NCBI GenBank assembly: GCA_030158675.1
Contig: JAOASL010000006.1
Coordinates: 21,350 to 85,349 of the forward strand
Reading direction: 5' to 3'
DNA length: 64,000 bases
Origin: Burkholderiaceae bacterium
Lineage (GTDB): Bacteria > Pseudomonadota > Gammaproteobacteria > Burkholderiales > Burkholderiaceae_D
Shown here: positions 18,182 to 26,539 of the stretch, in pieces
Layout of the letters: every line of letters begins with the position of its first letter
Position numbering within the stretch: the stretch's first letter is position 1
Program-made: the position numbers and the translations under genes
Notes under the pieces: generated by a model
What the model was told of the DNA's origin: nothing
The model's input: the letters and a program-made list of their open reading frames with translations, nothing else
Database searches by the model: none

Positions 18182-19273
18182 TTACATCCGGCCCGACTGC
18201 GCCGCGCTGATCTGGTAGTTCAGCATGCGGGCTTCGGCCACCGAAGCCCACTGGTTCTGCTGGTTCTGGAAGCGGCGGTAGTGCTCGAACAGCTTCTTGA
18301 AGTTCGGGTTCTTCGCCGACTCTTCGGCCATGACTTCGCCGGCCGCCTTCAGGCAGGCATCCATCACCGGCTTCGGGAAAGCCCGCAGCTTCACGCCGCG
18401 CTTCATCAGTCGCGCCAGTGCCAGCGGATTCTTCACGTCGTAATTCGCCTGCACCACCACATGCGCTTCATAGCAGGCGGCGGAAAGCGCGGCCTGGTAT
18501 TGCTTGGGCAGGCTGTCCCAATGCTGGCGACCGACGATGGTGGTCAGTTGTGAGCCGGTTTCCCACCAGCCCGGCGTGTAATAGAACGGCGCGACGCGCT
18601 CGAAACCGAGGCGCTCGTCATCGTGCGGTCCGACGAACTCGGCCGCGTCGATCGTGCCTTTCTCCAGCGCCGGATAAATGTCGCCGGGCGGGATCTGCTG
18701 CGGCACCACGCCGAGTCGCTGCAAGATGCGGCCGGCCATGCCGCCGACGCGCATCTTCAGGCCGCTCAGGTCCTCGAGTCCCTTGATCTCCTTGCGGAAC
18801 CAGCCGCCCATTTGCGTGCCGGTATTCCCGCAGGTGAAGCTGACCATGCCGTAGCTTTTCAGGAAATCGGCCATCAGCTCGCGTCCGCCGCCGGCCGTGT
18901 ACCAGGCGGTTTGCTGGCGCGTGTTCATGCCGAACGGTATGCCGGTCTCGAAGCTGAACGCCGGATCTTTGCCGAAGTAAAAATAGAGCGCGGTGTGCCC
19001 CATCTCGACGGTGCCGGTCTGGACCGCATCAAGCACCTGAAGTGCGGGGACGATTTCGCCGGCCGGGAACGTACGGATAATGAATTTGCCCTGGGTCAGC
19101 TCGGCGACCCGCTTGGCGATCAGTTCGGCGCCGCCGAACAGCACATCGAGCGACTTGGGATAACTGGAGGGCATGCGCCAGTTCACCGTCGGCAGGTTGT
19201 CCCCGGCGAAAGCCGAAGCGCTGAAGGCGGTGGCCGCGCCTGCGGCACCGGCGATGAAATCGCGTCTCTGCAT
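18182..19273 (-). CDS. TRAP transporter solute-binding protein, TakP-like (orphan)
   Basis: 363 residues from the ATG at 19273, chosen because TTGGAGACACAG lies just upstream. A twin-arginine signal (MQRRDFIAGAAGAATAFSA) suggests Tat export. The mature part follows TakP/FcbT1 (COG4663-like) proteins: GEIVPALQVLDAVQTGTVEM, GNTGTQMGGWFRKE, GGMAGRILQRLGVVPQQI, GDIYPALEKGTIDAAE and YYTPGWWE. TakP of Rhodobacter binds 2-oxo acids with sodium. No DctQ/DctM genes are adjacent; it may share the permease at 35249-37562, whose own binding protein (33985) is a clear paralogue. Substrate unproven. Confidence 0.9.
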   Translation of the reverse strand: MQRRDFIAGAAGAATAFSASAFAGDNLPTVNWRMPSSYPKSLDVLFGGAELIAKRVAELTQGKFIIRTFPAGEIVPALQVLDAVQTGTVEMGHTALYFYFGKDPAFSFETGIPFGMNTRQQTAWYTAGGGRELMADFLKSYGMVSFTCGNTGTQMGGWFRKEIKGLEDLSGLKMRVGGMAGRILQRLGVVPQQIPPGDIYPALEKGTIDAAEFVGPHDDERLGFERVAPFYYTPGWWETGSQLTTIVGRQHWDSLPKQYQAALSAACYEAHVVVQANYDVKNPLALARLMKRGVKLRAFPKPVMDACLKAAGEVMAEESAKNPNFKKLFEHYRRFQNQQNQWASVAEARMLNYQISAAQSGRM

Positions 19274-19514
19274 CTGTGTCTCCAAGTTTTCTTGTTGTAT
19301 GGCGCTCGCCTTTGCAACCAGCGGCGCGGTTCATTGTATGCGACGGGCATCAGACGCGGACGAACCGGAACACCTGCTTCGTGAAATTGAAACAGCCGGT
19401 CGGTTCAGGGATAAAGCATTGAAATGGCAGGCTTTTGCGCTGCCGTTCAGGCAATGCGACACGCGTCGCCGCTGGCGACGCTTTCAAGCGGGCTGTTACG
19501 TGGAGGGCGGTGTC

Positions 19515-19934
19515 TTAAGGACGCGCCGGCACCTGCATCGTACCGGGCGCCTGATAGGTGCCGCCCGTGCCGCCCGGCCCGCCGCTGCCTGCCGGCGGCG
19601 TCCCTTCGCTGCTCGGCATGGCTTCCGCACCGCCAGTGGTCATGTCGCCGCGCGTTGAGCCGGCACCGCTGCTGCCAGGCTGACGGGTGCCCTGGGTCTC
19701 GCCGGGCATTCCGTTTTGCGTTGCGCCCGACGTTCCCCCCGACGTTCCTCCCTGCGTGTCGCCACGCGGCCGCGCCGGCTGCGGCGTGGCCTCCTGGGTC
19801 GGCGCGGCTTCGGCGCCACCGGTCAGCGTATGTGTGCCGCCCGCACTTTTCTGGCCCCATCCCATCGAACTGCAGGCCGACAGCAATGTGGCGGCGCACA
19901 GCAGGGGCGCCATCGATTTTTTCAGTTGGCTCAT
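19515..19934 (-). CDS. Low-complexity Gly/Thr/Pro-rich lipoprotein
   Basis: 139 residues. A lipoprotein signal peptide ends in the lipobox LLSAC (Cys20), so the mature chain would be attached to the inner or outer membrane. The rest is almost entirely Gly, Thr, Ser, Pro, Ala and Gln with short repeats (GGTSGGTSG, GGAEA twice, GGPGGTGG) and no recognisable domain; it is likely disordered. The DNA shows matching short direct repeats around 19715-19765. It is divergent from the sorbosone dehydrogenase-like gene. I do not recognise a family, and a role as a flexible envelope tether is only a guess. Confidence 0.65.
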   Translation of the reverse strand: MSQLKKSMAPLLCAATLLSACSSMGWGQKSAGGTHTLTGGAEAAPTQEATPQPARPRGDTQGGTSGGTSGATQNGMPGETQGTRQPGSSGAGSTRGDMTTGGAEAMPSSEGTPPAGSGGPGGTGGTYQAPGTMQVPARP

Positions 19935-20173
19935 TGTCCGTCCCGGTGGTCTGTCGTGAAGACTCCAACGTAGACGCTCGCGCTATGCAGCGCTTGAGCA
20001 CGCACAAGGGCGCCGGTGTTTGTCTGCTTGATCAAAAGCGTGCTGCATCGCGTGCATGAAGGTGCTCAAGCTGCGGAGAACATTCTCGCGCAGCGCGGTC
20101 GAATGATCCCAGGCTTCGCGCGCTGCGTCGTTCGCGTCGAAGGATAGTGATCAGGTTTTATCAGGAGATAACG
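19935..20173. other. Divergent intergenic region, lipoprotein / sorbosone dehydrogenase
   Basis: 239 bases between divergently transcribed genes, so it must hold both promoters. I see no clear -35/-10 pair, riboswitch or strong hairpin. The only firm element is the AGGAG ribosome binding site at 20163-20167 for the downstream enzyme. Confidence 0.4.
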
Positions 20174-21448
20174 ATGGTTCTTTCGCGCATCACGATGGCC
20201 ACTATGCTGCTCGCCGCAGGCGTCGCCGGCACGGTTGGCGCGCAGGGTAAGGCAGACACGCTGCAGAAGCTTGAGGCCATGCGTTCGACCGGCGGCCCGA
20301 TGACGCTGGAAACCGTGCCGCAGACCGGTCCTCGCGCCGACGCGATCCGGCGCAACCTGCAGAAAATCAAGTTGCCGCCGGGCTTTCATATTGACCTGTA
20401 TGCGCTGGCGCCTGATGCACGCCACATGGCGGTCGGGCCGTCGACCGGCATCGTGTTCGTCGGCACGCGCAAGAACCGCGTCTGGGCCGTGACGGACCGT
20501 ACCCGCACGCGAGTGGCCGACGAGGTCAAGGTGTTCGCGCCGGGCATTGATTTTCGCGTGCCGAACGGCGTGTGCTTTTCTCCGGATGGCTTCCTGTTCG
20601 TCGCCGAGCACAACCGCGTACTGATGTTTCCCGCCGCTGAATTTTTCTATGAAGGTGGCGATGTGGCAATCGGCCAGGTGGTGCCGCAGGGGCAGCTGAT
20701 ACCGGCCGAGGAAGAGAGCTTCAACCATGGCGCGCGCGCCTGCAGCATCGGTCCCGACAACAAGCTCTACATCACACTCGGGCAACCGTTCAATGTGCCG
20801 CCGAAGGAGAAGCTCGATTTGTATGCGCGTACCGGCATCATGGGCATCGTGCGCATGGATCGTGACGGCAAGAACCGCGAAGTGGTCGCGACCGGCGTGC
20901 GTAACTCAGTCGGTCTCGACTTTAGCCCGAAGGACAAGACACTCTGGTTCACCGACAACCAGGTTGACGGCATGGGCGACGACCAGCCACCGGGCGAGAT
21001 CAACCGCATCACGCAGAAGGGACAGAATTTCGGCTTCCCCTGGTATGGCGGCGGCAAGGTCCGCACCAATGAATACAAGGATGAGACGCCACCACCGAAT
21101 CTGGTGCCACCGCAGGCCGAGACCACGCCGCATGCGGCCGACCTCGGCATGAGCTTCTATCGCGGCGCGATGTTCCCGGAACGCTACCGCAATGGCATTT
21201 TCTCGGCGCAGCATGGTTCATGGAACCGCTCAACGCCGGTCGGTGCGCGTGTGATGTTCACGCCGGTGCGTAGCGACGGCAACGCCGGCAAGCCGGAAGT
21301 GTTTGCCGAGGGCTGGCTGACGCCAACACATGAGTTCCTCGGTCGGCCAGCCGATGTCAAGACACTGGCGGACGGTTCGCTGCTGGTGTCGGACGATTAT
21401 GCGGGCGCGATCTACCGGATTCACTTCACCGGCGAGGCGGGGAAATGA
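20174..21448 (+). CDS. Sorbosone dehydrogenase-like PQQ-type beta-propeller oxidoreductase
   Basis: 424 residues from the ATG at 20174 with AGGAG 6 bases upstream. A signal peptide (MLLAAGVAGTVGAQ) directs it to the periplasm. The chain has the six-bladed propeller pattern of glucose/sorbosone dehydrogenases: IKLPPGFHIDLYA, VPNGVCFSPDGFLFVAEHNR, TGIMGIVRMDRDGKN, NSVGLDFSPKDKTLWFTDNQ, GFPWYGGG and DVKTLADGSLLVSDDYAGAIYRI. Members oxidise sugars or related alcohols and aldehydes, some using PQQ; whether this one does is not visible. It stands alone, divergent from a lipoprotein gene and convergent with an MFS gene. Confidence 0.85.
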   Translation: MVLSRITMATMLLAAGVAGTVGAQGKADTLQKLEAMRSTGGPMTLETVPQTGPRADAIRRNLQKIKLPPGFHIDLYALAPDARHMAVGPSTGIVFVGTRKNRVWAVTDRTRTRVADEVKVFAPGIDFRVPNGVCFSPDGFLFVAEHNRVLMFPAAEFFYEGGDVAIGQVVPQGQLIPAEEESFNHGARACSIGPDNKLYITLGQPFNVPPKEKLDLYARTGIMGIVRMDRDGKNREVVATGVRNSVGLDFSPKDKTLWFTDNQVDGMGDDQPPGEINRITQKGQNFGFPWYGGGKVRTNEYKDETPPPNLVPPQAETTPHAADLGMSFYRGAMFPERYRNGIFSAQHGSWNRSTPVGARVMFTPVRSDGNAGKPEVFAEGWLTPTHEFLGRPADVKTLADGSLLVSDDYAGAIYRIHFTGEAGK

Positions 21449-21465
21449 TCACCGTCTGATCGGCA

Positions 21466-22683
21466 TTAGCGTGGATGGAAGCGGCGCGCCATCCAGCCAT
21501 AAATCGCTGCGCCAGCCAACAGCGATGCCGAGGCGATGTAGATCGACCAGGAAAATCCGGTCGCATGATCCGGCGCGCGTGCCAGCATCGCGGCGGCCAC
21601 GGGTGGGCCGACGATCTGGCCGGCGGCGAACGCGCCTGACAGCAGGCCGATGATGGCAGCCGGCGATTGCGGATGCAGCTGACGCGCAAGCTGCATCACG
21701 AAAAAAGTGATTGCGGTGAACGGCAGGCCGACCAGCAGGCTGCCGATCGCGAAGCCGGCCAGGGTCGGCAGCCAGATCACGATCGCCACGCCGAGCGCCT
21801 GCATCAGGTAGCAGCCGATCAGCAACAGCCGCTGGTCGATGCGCGATGGTATGCGCGACGCCAGCAGCGCGCCGCAGGCGACGCCGACGCCCAGCAGCGG
21901 CCAGAACAGATCGGGCCAGATCGAACCCGGCAGCGCCGTGCGCGCAATCACCGGCAGGAAGGTGGCAGTGATGATGTAGCCGAAGCCGGCCAGTCCGTAG
22001 GCGATCGTCAGCGCAGCCTTTTCGGTCACGCCGCCACCTGCGCCGCGGGCTGCCTGCGCTGCGCCACCCGGCTGCAGTCCGTGGTCGTCGCGGTAGACCG
22101 GCCAGACGATTGCCGTCATCAGCGCGGCCAGCAGCGCGAACGCGATCCAGCCGGTGGAGGCGCGCCAGTCCATCTGCACCATCAGGCCGGCCAGCAGGCC
22201 GCTGCTGGCGATGCCGACGCCGGGTCCTGCATAGACGATGCCGCCGGCCGATGGCACGTTCAGCCGCGTCAGGTGGCCGAGACACCAGGTGGACGTGTAG
22301 ACAAATGCCAGCGCCGTCACCATGCCGGCGGCAAAGCGCAGCCACGGCCATGCGGCCGGCAGGTCGAGCGCCATTGCCGCGGTGAGCAGGCAGGTCAGCG
22401 CCAGTCCGATTTTCACCATCAATGAGGCGCGTACCGGCGCCAGCCGCAGGCGCGACCACAGGGCCGGCTGGAAAGTGCACAGCATGGCGCCGAGCAGATA
22501 GCCGAGATAGTTCGCGCTGGCCAGCCAGCTCGCGCCCTCGAGATCGAGCAGGCCGTCGTGCAGCATCATGGGCATCAGCGGGGTGAACGCGAAGCGGCCG
22601 ATGCCCATGGCAACGGCCAGCGACAGGGTGCCGGTAAGCGCAATCTGTACGGGGCGCGCGGCTGTCACGGGAGAATTTTTCAT
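21466..22683 (-). CDS. YbfB/YjiJ-family MFS transporter
   Basis: 405 residues with about 12 transmembrane helices. The start (LSLAVAMGIGRFAFTPLMP) and SWLASANYLGYLLGAM are the hallmarks of the YbfB/YjiJ branch of the major facilitator superfamily, whose substrates are mostly unknown. Further marks are TSTWCLGHLTR and YAGPGVGIASSGLLAG. It ends 17 bases from the convergent sorbosone dehydrogenase-like gene. Transport of a sugar acid linked to that enzyme is possible but not shown. Confidence 0.88.
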   Translation of the reverse strand: MKNSPVTAARPVQIALTGTLSLAVAMGIGRFAFTPLMPMMLHDGLLDLEGASWLASANYLGYLLGAMLCTFQPALWSRLRLAPVRASLMVKIGLALTCLLTAAMALDLPAAWPWLRFAAGMVTALAFVYTSTWCLGHLTRLNVPSAGGIVYAGPGVGIASSGLLAGLMVQMDWRASTGWIAFALLAALMTAIVWPVYRDDHGLQPGGAAQAARGAGGGVTEKAALTIAYGLAGFGYIITATFLPVIARTALPGSIWPDLFWPLLGVGVACGALLASRIPSRIDQRLLLIGCYLMQALGVAIVIWLPTLAGFAIGSLLVGLPFTAITFFVMQLARQLHPQSPAAIIGLLSGAFAAGQIVGPPVAAAMLARAPDHATGFSWSIYIASASLLAGAAIYGWMARRFHPR

Positions 22684-22837
22684 CCGGCGATTGTAGTCGC
22701 AATGATGGCCTGGCCGGCATCTGCGGATGGTGGCGGTGCTGCTTTGTGTGCAGCTCTATACAGCGCCTTGTGCGGCCACAACGGCGCGCAAAAAGCGCTC
22801 GCTACACTGAGCGCACTGCCACCACGACGGGACTCGG

Positions 22838-23884
22838 ATGGACACACAGCACACGCACGACAATGCGCACGACGGCGCGCACCGGTCCGGCACACGCGAC
22901 GACCATGACGATACGCTGCGCGTACTGCCGCGCCGCACGGTGCTGGAGCAGCCGGCCGGATGCAGCGGCGATCCTTATCCGCCGCTGTCGCGACCGCAGG
23001 AATTCCGCGCATGGTTCGAGCGCGAAGGTTATGTCCTGGTGCGGGGTGCGATTCCGGCGCGACTGTGCCAGGCGGGCATTGATGCATTTCGCGCCGACGT
23101 CATCGGCGACCGTCTCAGTTTCTTCGAACGCCATGTATCGGGCAAGTTTGAACCGCATCACTACACGCCGGCCGGCTACATGAAATACCCGATCATGAAC
23201 CTGCAGGACCTGGCCAGCCGCAGGCATGCAGGCTTTCGACGCGCGGGACTGACTGTGCTCACGCATCCGGCGATACAGCGGGCGCTGGCGGCGCTGACCG
23301 GCGAGCCGGCGCGCTGTGTGCACACGATGTACTTCGACGGCAATCAGGTGACCTGGGCGCATCGCGATGGTCATTACATCGACTCGGGCGATGATGGCGG
23401 CATGATCGGCGTCTGGGTTGCCGCCGAAGACATCCATCCGGATGCGGGACGCTTTTTCGTGCTGCCACGCAGTCACCGGATCCATGTGCCCGGCGAAGAG
23501 GTCGATCCGAACTCGGCCGCGTACAAGGCACGCATGGCCGACTTCGTGCGTGACGGCCCGCTGGACTGCGTCGCGCCGGTACTGCGTCAGGGGGACATGC
23601 TGATCTGGTCGTCGATGGTGATTCACGGCAGCCTGCCGACCGCCGACGAGCGTTGGTCACGTCGCTCCTTTACCGCGCACTATGTGCCCGAATCGCAGCG
23701 CTACAAATGGAACGTGCGTTCGCGCAAGTCCGAGCGCAGTATCCGCTTCAATCGCGTCGAGGTGATGCTGCACGCGGATGACGGCACGCGTGCAGCGCGA
23801 CTGCGCAACCATGTGCGCGCAGAGTGGCCGCGTGTGTATGGCGCGGCGCGCACGCTGTGGCGACGACTGTCCGCGGGTGGCTGA
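22838..23884 (+). CDS. Phytanoyl-CoA dioxygenase family protein (Fe(II)/2-oxoglutarate oxygenase)
   Basis: 348 residues. The jelly-roll core has the iron triad: His175-x-Asp177 in WAHRDGHYID and a distal His263 in VIHGSLP, with an Arg nearby (RRSFTAHYVP) to hold 2-oxoglutarate. Extra landmarks are AGRFFVLPRSHRIHVPGEE. The first 25 residues are unusually rich in His and Asp (H5, H7, H12, H15, H23), which could bind metal. Family members hydroxylate lipids, natural products or small compounds; the substrate here is unknown. It is followed 76 bases later by a KgtP-like 2-oxoglutarate-type permease, and 2-oxoglutarate is a co-substrate of such enzymes. Confidence 0.85.
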   Translation: MDTQHTHDNAHDGAHRSGTRDDHDDTLRVLPRRTVLEQPAGCSGDPYPPLSRPQEFRAWFEREGYVLVRGAIPARLCQAGIDAFRADVIGDRLSFFERHVSGKFEPHHYTPAGYMKYPIMNLQDLASRRHAGFRRAGLTVLTHPAIQRALAALTGEPARCVHTMYFDGNQVTWAHRDGHYIDSGDDGGMIGVWVAAEDIHPDAGRFFVLPRSHRIHVPGEEVDPNSAAYKARMADFVRDGPLDCVAPVLRQGDMLIWSSMVIHGSLPTADERWSRRSFTAHYVPESQRYKWNVRSRKSERSIRFNRVEVMLHADDGTRAARLRNHVRAEWPRVYGAARTLWRRLSAGG

Positions 23885-23960
23885 AACAGGGGCGGCTTGC
23901 CCGGATGGTCGTTGTGCGTGCCGGCCACCAGGCGGTTTATGATGCCACGAACTCCCTGGC

Positions 23961-25307
23961 ATGCAACCCATGACAACGACAATCACTCCCACGGACGCCG
24001 CCGCCGCCGACGTCCGCAAGCTCGGCGATGCCGCCGGCAGCCGCGCGCGCGTGAAGGCGATCCTGGTCGGATCGATCGGCAATCTGGTCGAATGGTATGA
24101 CGTGTATGCGTATTCGGCGTTTGCGCTGTATTTCGCGCCGGCCTTTTTTCCGTCCGTCGATCCGGTCGCGCAGCAGCTGTCGGCAGCGGCGGTGTTTGCG
24201 GCGGCGTTCATCGTGCGCCCGCTGGGCGGGCTGCTGTTCGGCTGGGTCGCCGACCGCTATGGCCGTCGCCGCTCGCTGCTGCTGTCGGTGCTGCTGATGT
24301 GTTTCGGCTCGCTGCTGATCGCAGTCAGTCCGACGCATGCGCAGATCGGTGCGTGGGCGGCCGTGCTGCTGGTGTCTGCGCGGCTGCTGCAGGGGCTCAG
24401 CCAGGGCGGTGAATACGGCGCGAGTGCGACCTATCTCGCGGAGATGGCCGAGCCGCACCGGCGCGGTTTCTATTCGGGCGTCTGGTATACCACGCTGATC
24501 GGCGGCCAGCTGGCGGCGATCCTGTTGCTGCTGTTGTTGCAGAAGGTATTTCTGTCGCCTGAAGAATTGAAGGCGTGGGGATGGCGGATACCGTTCGCGA
24601 TCGGCGCGCTGCTGTCGGTGTATGCCTTGTTCATGCGGCGCGACATGCACGAGACCAGCCATTATCAGGCGGCCAAATCGACCGGTGCGACCGGATCATG
24701 GACAACGCTGCGGGCGCACTGGCGCGAATTGCTGCTGGTGGTCGGCATCACGATCGGCGGCACCAGTGCGTTCTATACGTACACCACATACATGCAGAAA
24801 TTCCTGAAGCTGTCGGTCGGCCTGAGCGACACGCAGGTGACGACCGTGGTGCTGGGCTATCTGGCAGTGGCGCTGGTGCTGCAGCCGTTGTACGGTGCGC
24901 TGTCGGACCGCATTGGCAGGAAGCCGCTGCTGCTGTGGTTCGGCATTCTGGGCGTGCTGGGCACCTATCCGCTGTTGACGCTGCTGTCGCAAACAAAGAG
25001 CCCGTGGGTCGCTTTCCTGCTGATCTGTGTCGCCTGGATGATCGTGTCCGGCTATACGGCGATCACCGGCATCATCAAGGCCGAATTGTTCCCGACCTCG
25101 ATACGCGCTCTCGGCGTCGGTGTGCCGTACGCGCTGACGGTGTCGGTGTTTGGCGGATCGGTCGATGCGGTCGCACTGTCGTTCAAGCAGGCGGGATACG
25201 AGAGCGGCTTTTACTGGTATGCGACCGCGTGCATCTTCGTGTCGCTGCTGGTGTACTGGCGGATGGCTGACACGCAGGCAGAGTCGCGGATGGAGCGACA
25301 CGGCTGA
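23961..25307 (+). CDS. MHS-family MFS permease, KgtP-like
   Basis: 448 residues, or 445 if it starts at the ATG at 23970. Twelve membrane helices are expected. Marks of the 2-oxoglutarate permease branch: GNLVEWYDVYAYSAFALYFA, VRPLGGLLFGWVADRYGRRR, GLSQGGEYGASATYLAEMA, RRGFYSGVWYTTLIGGQL and YTYTTYMQKFL. KgtP imports 2-oxoglutarate with protons. The gene follows the phytanoyl-CoA dioxygenase-like gene on the same strand and could supply its co-substrate, though the link is only positional. Confidence 0.88.
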   Translation: MQPMTTTITPTDAAAADVRKLGDAAGSRARVKAILVGSIGNLVEWYDVYAYSAFALYFAPAFFPSVDPVAQQLSAAAVFAAAFIVRPLGGLLFGWVADRYGRRRSLLLSVLLMCFGSLLIAVSPTHAQIGAWAAVLLVSARLLQGLSQGGEYGASATYLAEMAEPHRRGFYSGVWYTTLIGGQLAAILLLLLLQKVFLSPEELKAWGWRIPFAIGALLSVYALFMRRDMHETSHYQAAKSTGATGSWTTLRAHWRELLLVVGITIGGTSAFYTYTTYMQKFLKLSVGLSDTQVTTVVLGYLAVALVLQPLYGALSDRIGRKPLLLWFGILGVLGTYPLLTLLSQTKSPWVAFLLICVAWMIVSGYTAITGIIKAELFPTSIRALGVGVPYALTVSVFGGSVDAVALSFKQAGYESGFYWYATACIFVSLLVYWRMADTQAESRMERHG

Positions 25308-25327
25308 GCCTGCGCTTTGCAACGCGC

Positions 25328-26539
25328 CTACATGAAATTGCGCGTATGCAGCCCGGATAGCCGGTCGGCCTCGTGAACGGGAAAACCGAGTCGCACCAGC
25401 CGCGCCTTGCGTCCGGTCGCCATCTCCTGTTTCAGTCGCTGCACGCGCCCGAACCCGCGCTGCACTGACGCCGCATCGGTTGCGCCGGCGGCCAGCAGGA
25501 TCAGCGCGTCGAAGACTTCCTCGTTCAGTCCCACGCTGGCCGACAGCGTGTCGTAACGCTGCTCGATCGCCGCTTTCAGCGCGGACTGATAGCCCGGATC
25601 CTGAGACAACCGGTATTCCAGATGCGCCATGCCGAAGGCGACATGCCGCGCCTCGTCGCGCGCGACCAGCCTGGCGATCTGCCGCGTCAGCGGGTCCGGC
25701 CCGCATTCATGCAGGAAGTTCAGCAGGTTGACGAAGCTGCCTTCGCCCAGCACCGACAGCAGGAAGGCGCTGCTGGAAAAATCACTGGTCTCGAACAGGG
25801 TCTTCAGCGAGGCCTGTCCGCCCGCGCCGGACAGTGCCGGATTGGGCCGCTTCAGCGTTGCGCGCCGCGTGAACACTTCCACATGCCGCGCTTCGTCCGC
25901 GCACTGGATCGCGAGCAGCTGCATCACCTCACGGAAATGCGGATGCACCTGGCCGAGATGGCGCGCCGGCACCAGCAAGGCGGCGTTCTCGTTCTCGATC
26001 AGGTACGTCATCACCTGCACCACCGCATTTTCGACCTCGTCCGGCAGCTCGCCGGCATCGGACCAGTCGATCGCTGTCGCCGGGTCCCACTGGCCGGCCA
26101 GTGCCTGTCGGTACAGCTCGTCGGCAGTCTCGGCCCAGATTTCAGTCTTGTCGCTGAAGCGGAAATCGAAGCCGGGGCTGCCCGCCTCGACGGTCGCGCC
26201 GCGCGCGGCCAGGCCCCACTGCGCATGGGCATGTTCGGCGACGGCGTGTGGCCGCTGGCGATCGGCATCGCCGCCCTGAACCGCGCCGGTCCAGCGTCCC
26301 TGCTGGAATGGCCCGCGCACAATGTCCGCGTGGTCACCGACGAACGACACGGCATGCCCGTTCGAGCGGCACCATGCGAGCAGGTGCATGTCCAGGTCAG
26401 GCGCGCTGCCGCTGACGCGCAGCACACTGCCGACCGGCACGTCGTCCAGCGCGCGCTTGATCAGCAGGTGCGCGCCCTGGTCGAGGCCGAGCGACTCAAT
26501 AGCGATAGTTTTCAATGATGATGTTTCCATGGGCGTCAT
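25328..26539 (-). CDS. Degenerate TusA-like domain fused to a ferritin-like diiron domain
   Basis: 403 residues from the ATG at 26539 (GAGAA 5 bases upstream); the ATG at 26530 is an alternative. Residues about 10-76 follow the TusA pattern (LLIKRALDDVPVGSVLRV, then AWCRSNGHAVSFVG) but lack the catalytic Cys-Pro near the start. Residues about 140-310 form a ferritin-like four-helix bundle with a full diiron set: Glu182 or Glu184 (LIENENAALL), Glu216 and His219 (DEARHVEVF), Glu266 (LGEGSF), Glu296 and His299 (DEARHVAFG). Such bundles include AurF-type N-oxygenases and R2-like oxidases. The gene overlaps the 3' end of the PhnD-like gene by 44 bases. Reaction unknown. Confidence 0.75.
   Translation of the reverse strand: MTPMETSSLKTIAIESLGLDQGAHLLIKRALDDVPVGSVLRVSGSAPDLDMHLLAWCRSNGHAVSFVGDHADIVRGPFQQGRWTGAVQGGDADRQRPHAVAEHAHAQWGLAARGATVEAGSPGFDFRFSDKTEIWAETADELYRQALAGQWDPATAIDWSDAGELPDEVENAVVQVMTYLIENENAALLVPARHLGQVHPHFREVMQLLAIQCADEARHVEVFTRRATLKRPNPALSGAGGQASLKTLFETSDFSSSAFLLSVLGEGSFVNLLNFLHECGPDPLTRQIARLVARDEARHVAFGMAHLEYRLSQDPGYQSALKAAIEQRYDTLSASVGLNEEVFDALILLAAGATDAASVQRGFGRVQRLKQEMATGRKARLVRLGFPVHEADRLSGLHTRNFM

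Noticed and set aside
19700..19770. Short direct repeats as CRISPR
   Set aside because: Repeats are adjacent with no spacers and lie inside a lipoprotein frame.
21449..22720. Arg-rich frame overlapping the YbfB-like gene on the same strand
   Set aside because: Alternative frame of the true membrane protein gene, with no hydrophobic segments.
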